DNA of 64,000 nucleotides from Pomphorhynchus laevis (taxonomy: Eukaryota; Acanthocephala; Palaeacanthocephala; Echinorhynchida; Pomphorhynchidae), in NCBI GenBank assembly GCA_012934845.2, contig WNNJ02000449.1, positions 1 to 64,000 of the forward strand, written 5' to 3'. Shown piece after piece: positions 35,031 to 47,066 of this stretch. A program made the translations under genes and the position numbers. Below the pieces are notes generated by a model. That model did not search any database, was not told the origin of the DNA, and saw only the letters and a list, made by a program, of their open reading frames with translations. Position 1 is the stretch's first letter. Each line of letters begins with the position of its first letter.

Positions 35031-36985
35031 GTATATTCCCCAAGATGAGTACTTTAACGAATCGCGGCGTTGGATGGTCTCCGCCGGAATCCGGCAAAAT
35101 CAGAGATCATATTTACAGATCCAAACGTGATTCAGAAGCTTCCCTGCATGTTTCCGTACGTCATGATAGTAACTCCAAGCCGTAATACTCTCTTAGGCCC
35201 CCGATCGGGGATGTAATCTCAATTGACTACGCTTTGGAAGAATCCATTTATAAGCTCGAACATCTCTGCTCTCGCCTGGTAAAATTGTTCAATCACAAGT
35301 CCATTTTCCTGCTGAGAAATGCATTTAACATCGCACGGTTAAATTATTTATACCGCTTTGCACTTTGCCTCCGAAGCAATGTATGTTGGCAGTATGACGC
35401 GGTGCTACGCGAAACTTTGCAGGACATCCTCAGCCTGCCTATCGACGATTCTTCATGGTTCCAGTTTTCTCTTCCAATTAAGATTGATGGACTGGGCATC
35501 TCAACATGCACGGACATGTCCATTCCTGCTTTACGTTCCTCGATTTCGGGATCCCTTCAACTCGTGACTCAAATCCTTGGCTACGGCAGATTATCAAACT
35601 GTGATATAGAGGCGAGTGAAGAGTTCGTCGATACAGCTCGTGTGTGGTCAGCGCTTACCGGTTGAATATTCCAGTGATTAAATAACACTAAAAACATTGG
35701 ATAGATCTTATTTACTCGATCAAGCAAGCTGTATGGATCAGCAACTTCTACCGAGGCCGCGCCAGGCTGCTAGCAATGTGTAAAACTATGTCGCAAATTC
35801 TCCAAAATCCATCATCCTACCCCTACAACGAATAATCAACTCCGCCGTTCGAGTGCTATTTCGTCTCCGTTGCTTCGACCACACATCCACATATCTTGCC
35901 CAACTCTTTTGACTTACCATTCACATCCGCATACAACTCCGTCTTCTTCTCGTAACTTTTCGCCTCATCGCTGTCGGCTCCCCACGTTCATCAACCTTCC
36001 TGTCTTAGACGACACTCGCCCGACCTCGCTATCACTGCGTTCCGCCATACCCTCTTACTACACGTTCGCAATTACTCCAACAACTATGGTCTCCGATTCT
36101 TCCTCGTCGCCGCCCCACTCGCCTGGAATCAACTCCCTCTCGACGTCCGCCGCGCTCTCTCCTTTATTACATTCAAACACCTCCTCCGTTCACACCTTCT
36201 CTACACATGATTTAGAATTTTGTTTTGTTGTGGTCATGTAAACGTGCGCCGGCATGCATTTGCTACGAAAAAATATTTTTTTGTAGAGATTACACCATTG
36301 ATTTTTTGAACGTCATTCCCGTTAGCTCAATATGCACTCGACTAGATGATTCTAACATCACAATCGCCGGTGCAATCAGACTGGGAATTTGTTTTTGTGC
36401 TCCGTATCGGTGCATATGCTGTAACGAAGTCAATACCGTATGGACTCATGGGGTGGACTGTTGCCGTTTTAAGTATTTTCATTTCAACCATGTGACGCGA
36501 ACAATCTCGTAAAGATGGCATTTACTGCCGCTGGCTTCTATTCACGGTTAGAGCCTACAGGAGTTTGCAGGGTTGAAGGCAAGAAAACTTGACAGTGAAA
36601 CACTGACTCTCGGGTCGTCCGCTCGACTGCTTCTATGGGACTTCACCTGTGTGAATACCATAGTACCTGGTACCCTATGCATTTCGGTATACAGCGCGGC
36701 TAGTGTGGCAAAAAACGCCGAAACTAAGAAAAATCACAAATAAGCTAGCATTAATAGCCGTCAATACATGTTCACACCAGTGGCAATTGAAAGCACAAGA
36801 GCAATCGGGCCAATTTCTCTCGCGTTCCTTCATGAACTTGGCATACGTTTAATCCGCGCAACTTTAGAACCTAGATACCGTGTTTTCCTGTTATAGCGGA
36901 TTAGTGTAGCCGTTCAGCGTGGCAATGCTGCATGTATAATGGAAAGCATGAGCGGAGAAGGTCGTCAGACATTTTGTTTAAAATT
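35030..36985 (+). mobile_element. Retroelement RT C-terminal region with zinc motif
   Basis: Blocks in order on the plus strand: LLGPPIGDVISI near 35,190, then the open frame 35,234-35,665 with FLLRNAFNIARLNYLYRF and FSLPIKIDGLGIST. After an inserted LINE B fragment come IAGAIRLGICFCAPYRC, CCNEVNTVWTHGVDC (a Cys/His finger at about 36,405-36,465), SRLEPTGVCRVEGKK near 36,540 and IESTRAIGPISLAFLHELGI near 36,785. This set is typical of a widespread invertebrate retroelement RT whose C-terminus has a CCHC-like finger followed by an endonuclease-like part. I do not know the clade name with certainty. Several breaks are present. Confidence 0.7.
35795..36290 (+). mobile_element. LINE family B fragment inserted in the retroelement
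   Basis: It begins tcgcaaattctccaaaatcc and ends with the family tail gtcatgtaaacgtgcgccgg, catgcatttgctacg. It splits the host retroelement between its GLGIS block and its finger block, so it is the younger of the two. Confidence 0.85.
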
Positions 36986-36989
36986 TAAA

Positions 36990-37480
36990 TTTTAATTGTA
37001 CACTTTCGATTTATATTGAATTTATTAAAAATGCCTGAAAAAATTTGAAATTTTATATTCTGATGATAGGCACATGAGCTTTGTCAAAAATCACATTGAT
37101 ACATCATGTTTATTTAATTCGCGGGTTTCATTATGAATTTTAAATAAGGTATTTTTTATTTATTTATTTGTAATTTATTGAACAGTTGACTATACATGGC
37201 ATTGTTGGCTTTGAATATTTGATGGCTACTAGGGTAGTAGATACAAGACAACGAACAAAACACTCGTTGGATTTTAATATTTATTAGTTTGGTACAGAAC
37301 ATCTTAGAGTGAGGTAATTAATTCAACTTTTGATTCTTAAAATTTTGTTTTAATTTCAAAATACTGTCAATTAGCAAAATTATCTGTATACAAAAAAGTG
37401 AACCTTTTACTGCTTCTTGTCATGTTATCACATTTAAATATTATAATTTTATAATAATTGTAACAATTGAAATATTTGAT
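36990..37480. other. No gene seen
   Basis: AT-rich, without recognisable frames or repeats. Confidence 0.5.
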
Positions 37481-38240
37481 GACATTGCACGCTTCTTTAA
37501 TCCTATATATACGCCAATGGCAGTTCGCTACATTTCAGTATTGATGGACCTCATCAGAAATTGATCAAATACTTACATTTCACGTTTCGGCTTTTACTAT
37601 CACTCGACTCGTCTACTTTTATTGGCAATTAGATTCAATGTAAACCTTTCGTCTTACATTTTGCAAATTTACTTGAAATCATTTCTGATTTTGAATTAAA
37701 TCAGCAATGGTTGGGAATATGCAACCTTCAATTTGATAACCTGCATATTTTTGCAATTAATTACTATTATCAAACTAGTCATCTACAATTTGTGTTCTGA
37801 TTTAAGTTGATATAATTGTGCAGTCATTGTTACTATTGAACTTTTTGATGACATTGCACGTTGCTTTAATCCTTTCTTTGCGCCAACAGCAGTATTCTAC
37901 ATTTCAGTATTGGTTGTCCTCATTAGCTACTGATCCAATACCTACGTTTCACGTTTCGGTCCTTTTAAACTGACGATCAATCGATTCGTCTGGTTTTATT
38001 GGCAATTAGATTTAATGAAAGATGTTCGTCTTACATTTTGCAAATTTAATTGAAATCATTTCTGATTTCTATTTTTATTCGGCTTGTTTCTTTAATCCTA
38101 TTTATAAGCCAATAGCTTATAAATAGTATAAGATTATAAATATTAATGTGGCGGTTTGCTACATTTCATTATTGGTGGACTTCATCAGCTGCTGATCCAA
38201 TACCTACGTTTAACGTTTCGGCTCTTTTAATGTTGGCTGA
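37480..38240 (-). repeat. Array of the ~370-bp dispersed repeat (two units and a part)
   Basis: The core cacgtttcggt occurs at about 37,580, 37,946 and 38,208, each preceded by acctcatcag or a variant. The body with cttacattttgcaaatttac and aaatcagcaatggttggg lies between. It is the same family as at 25,530-26,090. A small palindrome, agccaatagcttataaatag with the sequence after it, is inserted at 38,090-38,140. Confidence 0.8.
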
Positions 38241-38740
38241 CGTTAAAAGTGAGCATTTAAGTGCATTTCGTCATATTATCACATTTAATAATAATATAAT
38301 TTAATAATTAATAAAATTTAAATATATTTTTTTTGATTTAGTTTTTCTATTTGCTGCAACAACCAGTTCTCGGTGGCTCTTTGAAATACAAACACACGAC
38401 CCCCATTAAGTTTAATATAATATTCAATCACACTGTAGATATCGTAAAAAATTCAAAATCACCGTAAAGTACATGATCATTGCGCGTACTGATTATTAAA
38501 ATAGTACCGAATAGCGATCTAATGATATAAGTCGCTGCTATATTTCAGAAAATGAATTTACAAAGTGAATTACACGAAATGAACGTAAATGAATGTGAAA
38601 ATTTAATCCATTTTATCAAAATGAACTACTCAAATTTGCAATAGGTGATCAAATATAATTTTGTTCACAAATAACCAACTGACAAGCCAAACATTTTGTA
38701 CAGATTAACATTACGATTAGTAATAATTTAACAATTTAGT
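38241..38740. other. 3' flank of SMARCB1
   Basis: AT-rich sequence downstream of the SMARCB1 stop codon; no feature recognised. Confidence 0.4.
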
Positions 38741-38969
38741 TTAATTGATGATTCTACTTTGGCTATGGATTGTACATTCGACGCATTCGGCTAAACAGAA
38801 CGGTGTTTTAAAGCATGGCGAATTCGTAATTTTGAATAAATACCGTGCATTTCGATCTTCATCGCGAAGCTTCCTTTCCATATCTGCGTCCGACATTAAC
38901 TCTACACTAGGAGACCATTCATTAAGAATTTCTGAATTTCGAATCGGACAAGTAATATCAAAGGAAGCG
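38741..38969 (-). CDS. SMARCB1: SMARCB1/SNF5, exon 9 (last)
   Basis: The exon follows gcattttag at 38,970 and encodes the end of the second SNF5 repeat and the C-terminal helix: ASFDITCPIRNSEI, then ELMSDADMERKLRDEDRNAR. In human SMARCB1 the corresponding residues are TLTDAEMEKKIRDQDRNTR, the basic helix that contacts the nucleosome acidic patch. After DRNAR the usual RRMRRLANTAPAW is replaced by YLFKITNSPCFKTPF and a Cys-containing tail of about 25 residues. One base from this exon completes a Ser codon with the two bases left by exon 8. The upstream intron is 2.5 kb and full of LINE remains. Confidence 0.85.
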
Positions 38970-39429
38970 CTAAAATGCATTAGCTTTTTAATGTGAAAAA
39001 TGCAGGCAACTTTTTAATTATATCTCTTTAAATAAATTAGCAAAGAAACCACATTGCCGAAATCATCGTGGACGTATCGTCGTCAAAACTCATTATTTAC
39101 TTATAAATGAGTTACTTATTAACTTACATATAACTCAAAACGACTAAATTTAAGCTTTCACTGTTTACTAGTCTAAATTAATAGTTTAAAAAATAATGCG
39201 GATGACCCTGACAAGTTCTGCATCGAAACGATTAAGGGATTCGACAATTTATGTTTAGAATACTGGACCTGTTTAATAATATTTTAATAGGTAGTCAAGC
39301 TACAACTTCTTGGAATGACACGATTGTAAAGGTGCTGTACATGTAAAAATAGGATATCAAGTCTACTCATTATACATAGAAATCTCTCTCATAAATAAAT
39401 CCTTTAATTCACGCGTCCTCACAAATCGT

Positions 39430-39985
39430 TAATCCTTTATAATTGGTTTCTTCGCAGCAACGACAATACGATTTTCGCCAACAGCGATGGACGTTTAATG
39501 CAATAAAGGCTATACGCGAGGAGGTGATTAAATGCTTTGTTGTGAATTCATCGTTTTACCAGATCTCCGTTAACTTCAGAAAAGCGTTTGATTCAGTGAA
39601 TCGCTTACATCTAAAATCTTAAAAACGGTCAATTACATAAACGACCAATATACAGTCAAAACAGTTTAAACAATCATAAACAGTCAAAACATAAACGGTA
39701 TATTTAATATTCCGTATATCTAACGGCTGAAGTCACTCATACACAGTTCAAACTAATCGAGATTAAATGCAAAAGATCCTTTGAGTCCACTACTATCAGC
39801 CTTTTTTATGTATGATATCCCATTAACATTGCTTGAATCATCGCCGTTTGTATCATGTGTTATGCATGCTGATGACTTAGTTATTATGCCCGAACATTTA
39901 CATGCCTCAAAGCTAAATTTAGAGCTCATTGTCGTCTCAGAGCTAGCATTGTACAGCTCTTTCAATAAACATCGAAAAATCTAAA
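39430..39985 (+). mobile_element. LINE RT fragment in SMARCB1 intron 8
   Basis: Two RT blocks: RQQRWTFNAIKAIREEVI then NFRKAFDSVNRLHLKS at 39,500-39,620, and DPLSPLLSAFFMYDIPL with VMHADDLVIMPEHL at 39,775-39,900. HADD stands where YADD is expected. Between them lies a 150-bp stretch of aacagtcaaaac-type repeats. Related to the LINE at 1-1,097. Broken and 5'- and 3'-incomplete. Confidence 0.8.
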
Positions 39986-41496
39986 GTTATAAATTTTTAA
40001 AATAGACAAGTTGACACTCTTAAGTGTTATTTATTTCATCGACTCCTTTAAACATTTTATGTAAATTATTGCTATTTCTTATTCATCTGTTTTTTTCGAA
40101 GGTCTTTTACTGCTAATTCTGATATAAAATGTGTATTAATAATTATTGCAACTAGCTGCGCTTTCAATATATGATCTCTTGCATTTGAATTGCCATCAAC
40201 TTCTATACCTAAGATCCTTCTTCTGATACAATACGAATTATCCGCATTCTGACGAAATTTTGCAGGCTAGATAGATGTCAGTGTAGGTTTATAAAACGAG
40301 TAGTAGGGAAATTCATGAAATGATTTAGAGAAACCCATGAAATGCTTTCGACAGCTGTTGCTACTTTGCCACGTTTGCAACCTTGCCCACTATTTTTACG
40401 AGATTTAATGCATATCAGTATGACTCCTGCACTTTGTGAGCATATCCAAGAATTTGATTTGAAAATTAACACTTTAAACCCCGAGTTGTATTTAACAACT
40501 GTGACAATTTGCCCGATTCTAATAGGAATGAAAGATAATCGATTGGGATGGCTTCGGTGTATGGCTATTATCATGATTGCTCAATCGTAAGCAAATCATC
40601 ATAGCAGTCCTCATTCACGCTAACAGCAGTATTTCCTAGTCGGCAATCAAGCAGTTAGGTTGAATTTAATCGTACAGATAAAATGTAACAGTATAAGTAT
40701 GCAGGGTTCTGAATAAGACAAAAGCTTTTCGCTATGTTCAATCGGGTCAGATACATTTTGTGTGGTGATGATACCTTTCACGGGACCAGCTCATATTGTA
40801 ATGATTAGGTTCATGTACCTCCTTTCTAAATCATATCTTTACTTTTTCGAATCTCTCCAAGTTTTGTCCTTCAATTCGAAAATCTGACATGAAGTTTGCT
40901 CTCACAGACGTACGGAAACTGTCACGATGATTAAAGGAACGTAGCATATTTACATTTTGTAATTTTTATTTTTTGATTTTACATCAATTTTTGTAATTTC
41001 GTTTTGTATTTAGGTGTTTGTTTTTGTTTCGTCACGATGATTAAAGGAACGTAGCATATTTACATTTTGTAATTTTGATTTTTATGTTTTGATTTTGTAA
41101 TTTCTTTTTGTATTTCTGTTTGGTGGTTTTTTGTTTCAATACTGGAAAGTAAAGCGATAATATAGCAACTGTATATTATATTAAAATATTAAACTACTTA
41201 ATTATAAAATAATTAAATATTAATTATATTAATTATAAAGAGTTATATAACATTTCATTTATTAATGCAAGTTAATTCGTTTAAATTTAAAAAATGATTT
41301 AGATTTCACTGGACATCCACGGATTTGGTGTCTGGATTATTTAAAATTTGATGATTTAAAATCTAGTTTACTTTTGAATTAAATTTAAAAATCATCAAGA
41401 TTTGAATACCGGGATTAAAAATTGTGAATATCAAGATATTTATATTTCAATAGAACAATTAATATCGTGATTACTTTTTAATTATGTAATGACTAC
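39986..41496. repeat. Rest of SMARCB1 intron 8, including a 110-bp direct duplication
   Basis: The sequence gtcacgatgattaaaggaac starts at about 40,921 and again at 41,031, followed by matching sequence for about 70 bp, so a 110-bp unit is duplicated. The 82-codon frame at 40,342-40,590 (LPRLQPCPLFLRDLMHI) is unrecognised and probably belongs to LINE remains. Confidence 0.6.
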
Positions 41497-43183
41497 CTTG
41501 ATGATGCCGGATTGCCTTGTCGATGCCATAGTAGTTGCGACCTAATGCTAAATGCAATTGAAGTTACAAATTCACCTCCGAGTCCTAAAATATATATAAG
41601 ACGTGAAAATTTAATGAAAAAATTATTTAATTATTTAATGAAAATTCGTGAGATTTAATTAAAAAACCAAGTGAAAACTAAGATTACCTAAATCAGCTGC
41701 TAGAATGCTGGCAAATTCTTCCGGATTGTTATCAGGATTATTTGCATCCCAGAGAAATTGATCAGTTAAATTAACATTTCCAACGTGGATATTTAGCTAT
41801 CAAATTTCAAATATCAAAAGTTTGAAGTTAATTCGTCATCTTACGCGAATAATAACGTTATTGCATGAATTTTCTGTCTCGGGTTTTTCACTTGGAAATG
41901 ATTCCAACTGCTGCTTGATTGAATGTGTGATTGCGGGTATGAAATTCAATGGATTAAGCTCCAAATCTGCACATGTTATTTCAGCAAACGTTTCTGGGGT
42001 TATTAAGTTTTCTATTAGAAAAAAACAATTTTAGTCCGAAAAAGATAAGCGTAAATTAACTGCAGTTAATTCACGCTTTATAAATTTACTTTTATTAACG
42101 ATTTATAAATAACTTTGTATTTATCTTCAATAAACGAAAAAAGAACAGACAGAATAACTCATTTTGTTCAACTATCCTGATCATTTTACAAAGTCTCCGA
42201 AAGTGTTTAATTTTGCTATCAAATTATTAAAAATAAAAATATTATTATATTTTTAATTAGTCAATAATCTAAACCTGATAGCATAATAACTCATGTTGTA
42301 ACTCATCCTGGCCATTTTAAAAGGCTAAAAAGTAAAATCTTACACATTCAAAGCAATTTTTTTATTTCTGAAATAACATAAGAATTCTATTTCTTCATTA
42401 AAAATGAAGAGATAAAAACAACACAATATGGTCAACTGTCCTCTAAGAGCAACGGATTACAAATGCTTTTCATCGACATCTAAGACAGATACGTAATTAT
42501 GATATCCATCCTTTCAAGTAAAATCACTCTAACGTATAACATGTGGTTCGCGATCCGGTTGAGGGTCGAATGACGCTTACTAGTGGTAGCCTAAGATCAT
42601 GAGAAATATGGGATTTTGTCTAATGTGTAAAATTTGTTATTGTACAATTTTTGATTTGATCGATTAGGTATTCGAGGACATAAAATCTGATCCATAGAAG
42701 AAAATTTCACAAGAATTAATTAATGAAAAAGTAATTCTCGTAATTAATTAGTTAGTTCTGTCAATTTTGTAAAAAGCGAGTGTTTTTTAAACAGTCGACT
42801 GTTTTCAAAACTGTCATAAGTTGGATCCGTCAAATATTGATTTGCAATATCAAAACAATACCCTTTTTGTTCCAGACAAAATAGTCTCTTAGTTTTTGAC
42901 CTTCAATTTCCAGATCTAATCGAATAGGCACAAGTACAGGTTCTGTGACAACGCTAGCTCGTGCTTCTGGAGTATCAAAATCATCAAAGCTAAACAGCAA
43001 AAAATCACAAATATGTTAATCAAAATTACTTTCAATTTATACCATAAAGGTGGACAATTTCTATTCGGTTGATTTCTGCTTATTGCAGTACAATTAGGCA
43101 ATGAATCAGCAATACTTGTCGTTACATTTGAATTTGACATCTGAGACGAATTCATCCATTGCGAAGTTCGCCTAGACTTTTCC
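41497..43183 (-). CDS. SMARCB1: SMARCB1/SNF5, exons 4-8 (linker and SNF5 repeats)
   Basis: SMARCB1 is a core subunit of SWI/SNF (BAF) chromatin remodellers. Exons on the minus strand: 43,183-43,043 (REKSRRTSQWMN linker, human AKRNSQW), 42,989-42,862, 42,011-41,845, 41,796-41,688 and 41,584-41,497. Joining them gives CPPLCFDDFD, then repeat 1 (PVLVPIRLDLEIEGQKLRDY, ITPETFAEITCADLELNP, FIPAITHSIKQQLESFP) and repeat 2 (IIRLNIHVGNVNLTDQFLWD, LGLGGEFVTSIAFSIRSQLL). All joins keep phase and match human length almost residue for residue. Introns are 53, 850, 48 and 103 nt. A raw hydrophobic reading after PPLWYK at 43,040-42,916 is intron 4 translated, not a membrane segment. Confidence 0.93.
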
Positions 43184-44040
43184 CTAGTACACGGATTTTA
43201 AAAAGCTTGATAAAAAACTTAATTAGAAGGCTATTGATGTCAGTAGATAAAAATCAGCTAATAATAAACTAACATCAAGACATTTTAACTCTATGTACAG
43301 CTAAAGAACTGCAAAGTAACATAACGCAATTTTAAGATTCATATAATTACTACATACTCACAGCAAACACTTGTATATTAAAATTAAATTTAACTATTAA
43401 ATTATTTATTGTGATAAAAATTATTTAATTATTCATTAAATAATTTATTAAATCAAATTTATTGATTTATATGAAAGTTATTTATAAATGTTATTTATAA
43501 ATGTTAATTTAACATGTTTATTAAATTATTTATTGTGATAAAAATTATTTAATTATTTATTAAATAATTTATTAAATCAAATTTATTGATTTATATGAAT
43601 GTTATTTATAAATGTTATCGTTATATAAATTGTATAAAATCGTTTACAATTTAATAATAAATAACAATCAATAAAATCATATACAATCTTATGAAAAACT
43701 TTCGTCCTACATTTTGAAAATTTAATTGAAGTCATTTCTGATTTTAAATTAAGTCAGCGTTGGTAGCGGAAGGATCTACCTTCAATTTGAAAACCTTCAT
43801 ATTTTTGCAATCGATTACTATTATCAAACAAGTAATCTATAATTAGCTTCCTAACTTTAAGCTTATTTAATTGTGCAGTCATTAATTTATAATTTGGAAA
43901 ATTTAATAATAAGATATGTTATTCAATCTAGTTGTCAATAAAGAAGACGAGTCGATTGATTGTCAGCCAACATTAAAAAGACCGAAACGTGAAGAGTGGG
44001 TTTTGGATCAGTAGCTGATGAGGTCTAATTTAGAGTTTCG
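43184..44040. repeat. SMARCB1 intron 3: 122-bp direct duplication and dispersed repeat pieces
   Basis: A unit with aattatttattgtgataaaa at about 43,399 recurs at about 43,524 with near identity for about 95 bp. From 43,690 to 43,880 lies the body of the 389-bp repeat in plus orientation, and from 43,930 to 44,030 its core in the opposite orientation (aaagaccgaaacgtgaagag, gtagctgatgaggtctaatt). Confidence 0.7.
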
Positions 44041-45855
44041 GAAAAACCGTATAAGGAATGAATAAGATACAATTGAATAAAATCTTATATAATTAATTAT
44101 TTATCTTTATTTTTATTTATATATCGTCTAAAATACGTAGACTCAGTTATCTGATCTGATTTATTCTACTGAAAAGTTATTATTGACCTGTGGACTTTGT
44201 TTTCCCGGTAATATACTGAAATACTGAAACTATATATTCTTGATACGACGAAAAAAGTATTTAGTATTTGAGTTATATTGTTTTACTAACTAATGATTTT
44301 TAATATTCGCTTATAAAATAATGTTATAAAATAATGTATAATGTTATAATGTTATAATGTTATAGATTCATATTTATATACTCAATTTCCTAGTTTATAT
44401 ATTTTAAACATTCGTACTTATATACTACATTTCCCGATTAATACGTACTAAACCTGATAACATAACAGTTCCTCCTGACGACCTCATTCTTATTGTTATT
44501 AATCCTTATTCTTATTCTTATTAAACCTTATTTGTTATTAATTCTTATTCTTATACATAGTATGTTATTTATTAGTCAATTCATAACAAGTGACTTTTAT
44601 TTTAAATTTTAATTTTAAATTTTAACTTAACATATATATAAATTGAATAAAATATTATAATTATTTATTATTTATCTTTAGATATACGTATTTATTTATA
44701 TACGTAGACGCAGATATCTTATTGATTTGTTTTACTGACAAGTTATTATTGACCTGTGGACTTTGCTTTCCCGGTAATATAACCTCTGCCAGAAATACTA
44801 AAACTATGTATTATTGACACTACTATTTCCGATATTGGTTTTCTTCAAAATCATTTAAATAATTTAATAGATGCATATTTTAAACTAGGTTACTATAAAA
44901 ATTAAATTAAACATAAAATTGTAAAATATATAAATCAACACGATAAAATTAAAAATAAATTTAAAATCATTAGCGGAAAATGTTTATGGATGGATAATAG
45001 ATAATATACTTTGTATTAGAATAAGTTACTATATAATCAAATTTCATCCGAGGAAATACGTCCTTAACACGTATTTGACCCCGCTGCTATGTTAGGTCGA
45101 AGAGTTAGGGGCCGAAACCTGTATTCTTAATAGAACCAATATTGATGATACAGAAAGTATATATCTTGATATTAACATTAAATTAACATTAACTAAAACT
45201 ACTATTAATTTATATCGTAAAGATGACATATTTAAATTTACAAGAAACATATTTTTGCATGAGCATTCATGCATACCATATAATATAAAATATAATACAT
45301 TAAATAATGAAATTTTAAGAATTGCAACAATATGTAATGATATTGGCTTTCTTCAAAATCATTTAAATAATTTAATAGATACATATTTTAAACTAGGTTA
45401 CTATAAAAATAACATCAAGCAGAAAATAGTAAAATATATAAATCAACACAATAAAGTTAAAAATAAATTTAAACTCTTAAGAGGAAAATTTTTATGGATG
45501 GAATTTTTTTATAATTTGTATTAGAAAAATATACGCCAGATAATCAAATTTCATCAGAGGAAATACGTTATTAGCGTGTATTTGGCCCTGTTTATATGTT
45601 GGGTGGAGGAATAACTGCCAAAACCTGATAACATATCAGCTCTTCTAGATGATTTCTAATTTTTATTACGATACAAAGTCTTTTATTTTTTTGTCAATTC
45701 ATAAAAATTTATTTTGATTTTAAATTTTAATTATAAATTTTATCGTTTTGTAAATATAATTTGTATAAAATCTTAAATAATTATTTATTATTAATCTTTA
45801 TTTTTATTTATATAGTATAAAATACGTAGACTCAGTTACCTGATCTGATTAATAA
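44041..45855 (+). mobile_element. Partial Penelope-like copies in SMARCB1 intron 3
   Basis: C-terminal and 3' blocks recur: FLQNHLNNLIDAYFKLGYYK near 44,840, then KTNINDKECIYLDM-type sequence near 45,135, and an open stretch 45,255-45,524 with PYNIKYNTLNNEILRIA and NHLNNLIDTYFKLGYYKN. The 3' block (cctgataacatatcagctct near 45,625) and terminus (tacgtagactcagttacctg at about 45,825) follow. At least three termini (44,130, 44,700, 45,830) show that parts of several copies are stacked. All are broken. Confidence 0.65.
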
Positions 45856-45859
45856 AAAA

Positions 45860-46345
45860 TAGGATGTTACTAGAGGTTTTCTAGTAAATCATTCACATGA
45901 TTCATTCGTTGATTGCCGTCTGCTAGTCCTCCTCTGCATCCATCAGCGGGAGGGAACTGGCACTGATGAGTCATTGTGATGACGAAACGGCATTCGTCGT
46001 TCTTTCGCGTCGGGCTTATATGTGATTACAAATAAATATTTATTGTTAATCTTTATTTTTATTTATGTAGTATAAAATACGTAGACTCAGTTACCTGATC
46101 TGATTGATAAAAAATACATTCTTTATAAACATTTATCATATTTGAATGTACCAATACTTGTATTTTTAGAGATTTAACACGTTCACTAGAAAAAACATTA
46201 AAGTTTAATCTTCCACTCCATGGAAATGATAGCGTTTCCAACCAGTACTTATTAGTAAAAGGAAATAATCTAAGATTAAGTTATTATATCTAAATAATTT
46301 TCGATATGACGAAATATAATATGAAATATAACATTATATCAATTA
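45860..46345 (-). repeat. Inverted duplication, right arm
   Basis: Inverse copy of 30,826-31,312, including the 60-codon frame METLSFPWSGRLNFNVFSSE on the minus strand at 46,059-46,241, identical in protein except Leu to Arg right after that stretch. The arm lies inside SMARCB1 intron 3, while the partner lies beyond the gene's 3' end. Confidence 0.9.
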
Positions 46346-47050
46346 TCAAATTATCATTTTGATATATTATATTGATAGTATATTGTTAATATATTAATAT
46401 CTATACCTAAGAAAAATATTCATACATCAAACTCTTGTTATCTTCAAAAAATTAAAAGACAGTTAGAGAATACAAGGAAATACGAATTTATACAACTTGA
46501 TATTTTGCCAGACTTGCATATAAGACATTTCTAATATTATATTTGAATAATATTATAATATATTATTACATTACCAATAATATATTACCGATATGATTTT
46601 GTTGAAGTGTGTACCAAATTTTACCTGAATTCACCAGGCACCAGCACTTCGTCAATCATCTTAGTATTTTAATTTAATCGATTCTGGTTCTAACGTACCG
46701 TGTTATTTATAATAAACGGCATAAGTATGGTATGTAAAGGAATGAAAAAGAATCCGATTGAATATTACGCAATTGTAAGCTACAGTGATGAGAATTAGAA
46801 TAAAAAACTACAAGGGTGTGATACTTTTTCAAAACATACGAAATATCAAGTAGTCGAATAAAATGTATGTCAAAGTATGAAAGAAAGGAAAAATGTTTTA
46901 TCTTAGCGAATATGCTTTAGTCAAGCAAATTAAATTAAATCAATCAGGTAAAACTTTGTGATTTCATTATTCAGCCGACATTATTCAGCAAAATTTGTGT
47001 TATGAACAAAATTTTAACAGCTTCAACATAATTTTTTTGAAAGCTTTAAA
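46346..47050. other. SMARCB1 intron 3, no feature recognised
   Basis: AT-rich, with attatattgatagtatattg-type low complexity near 46,365-46,400. No exon needed here: exons 3 and 4 join in phase. Confidence 0.5.
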
Positions 47051-47066
47051 AGGTGAACGATAGGTG

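Noticed and set aside
40342-40590. 82-codon plus-strand frame as a host gene
   Set aside because: No recognisable domain, located in a SMARCB1 intron next to LINE remains.
42916-43040. Apparent transmembrane segment (LKVILINIFVIFCCLALMIL) following a polar N-terminus
   Set aside because: It is the translation of a 53-nt intron and the wrong frame of the next exon; correct splicing gives CPPLCFDDFD and SMARCB1 repeat 1.
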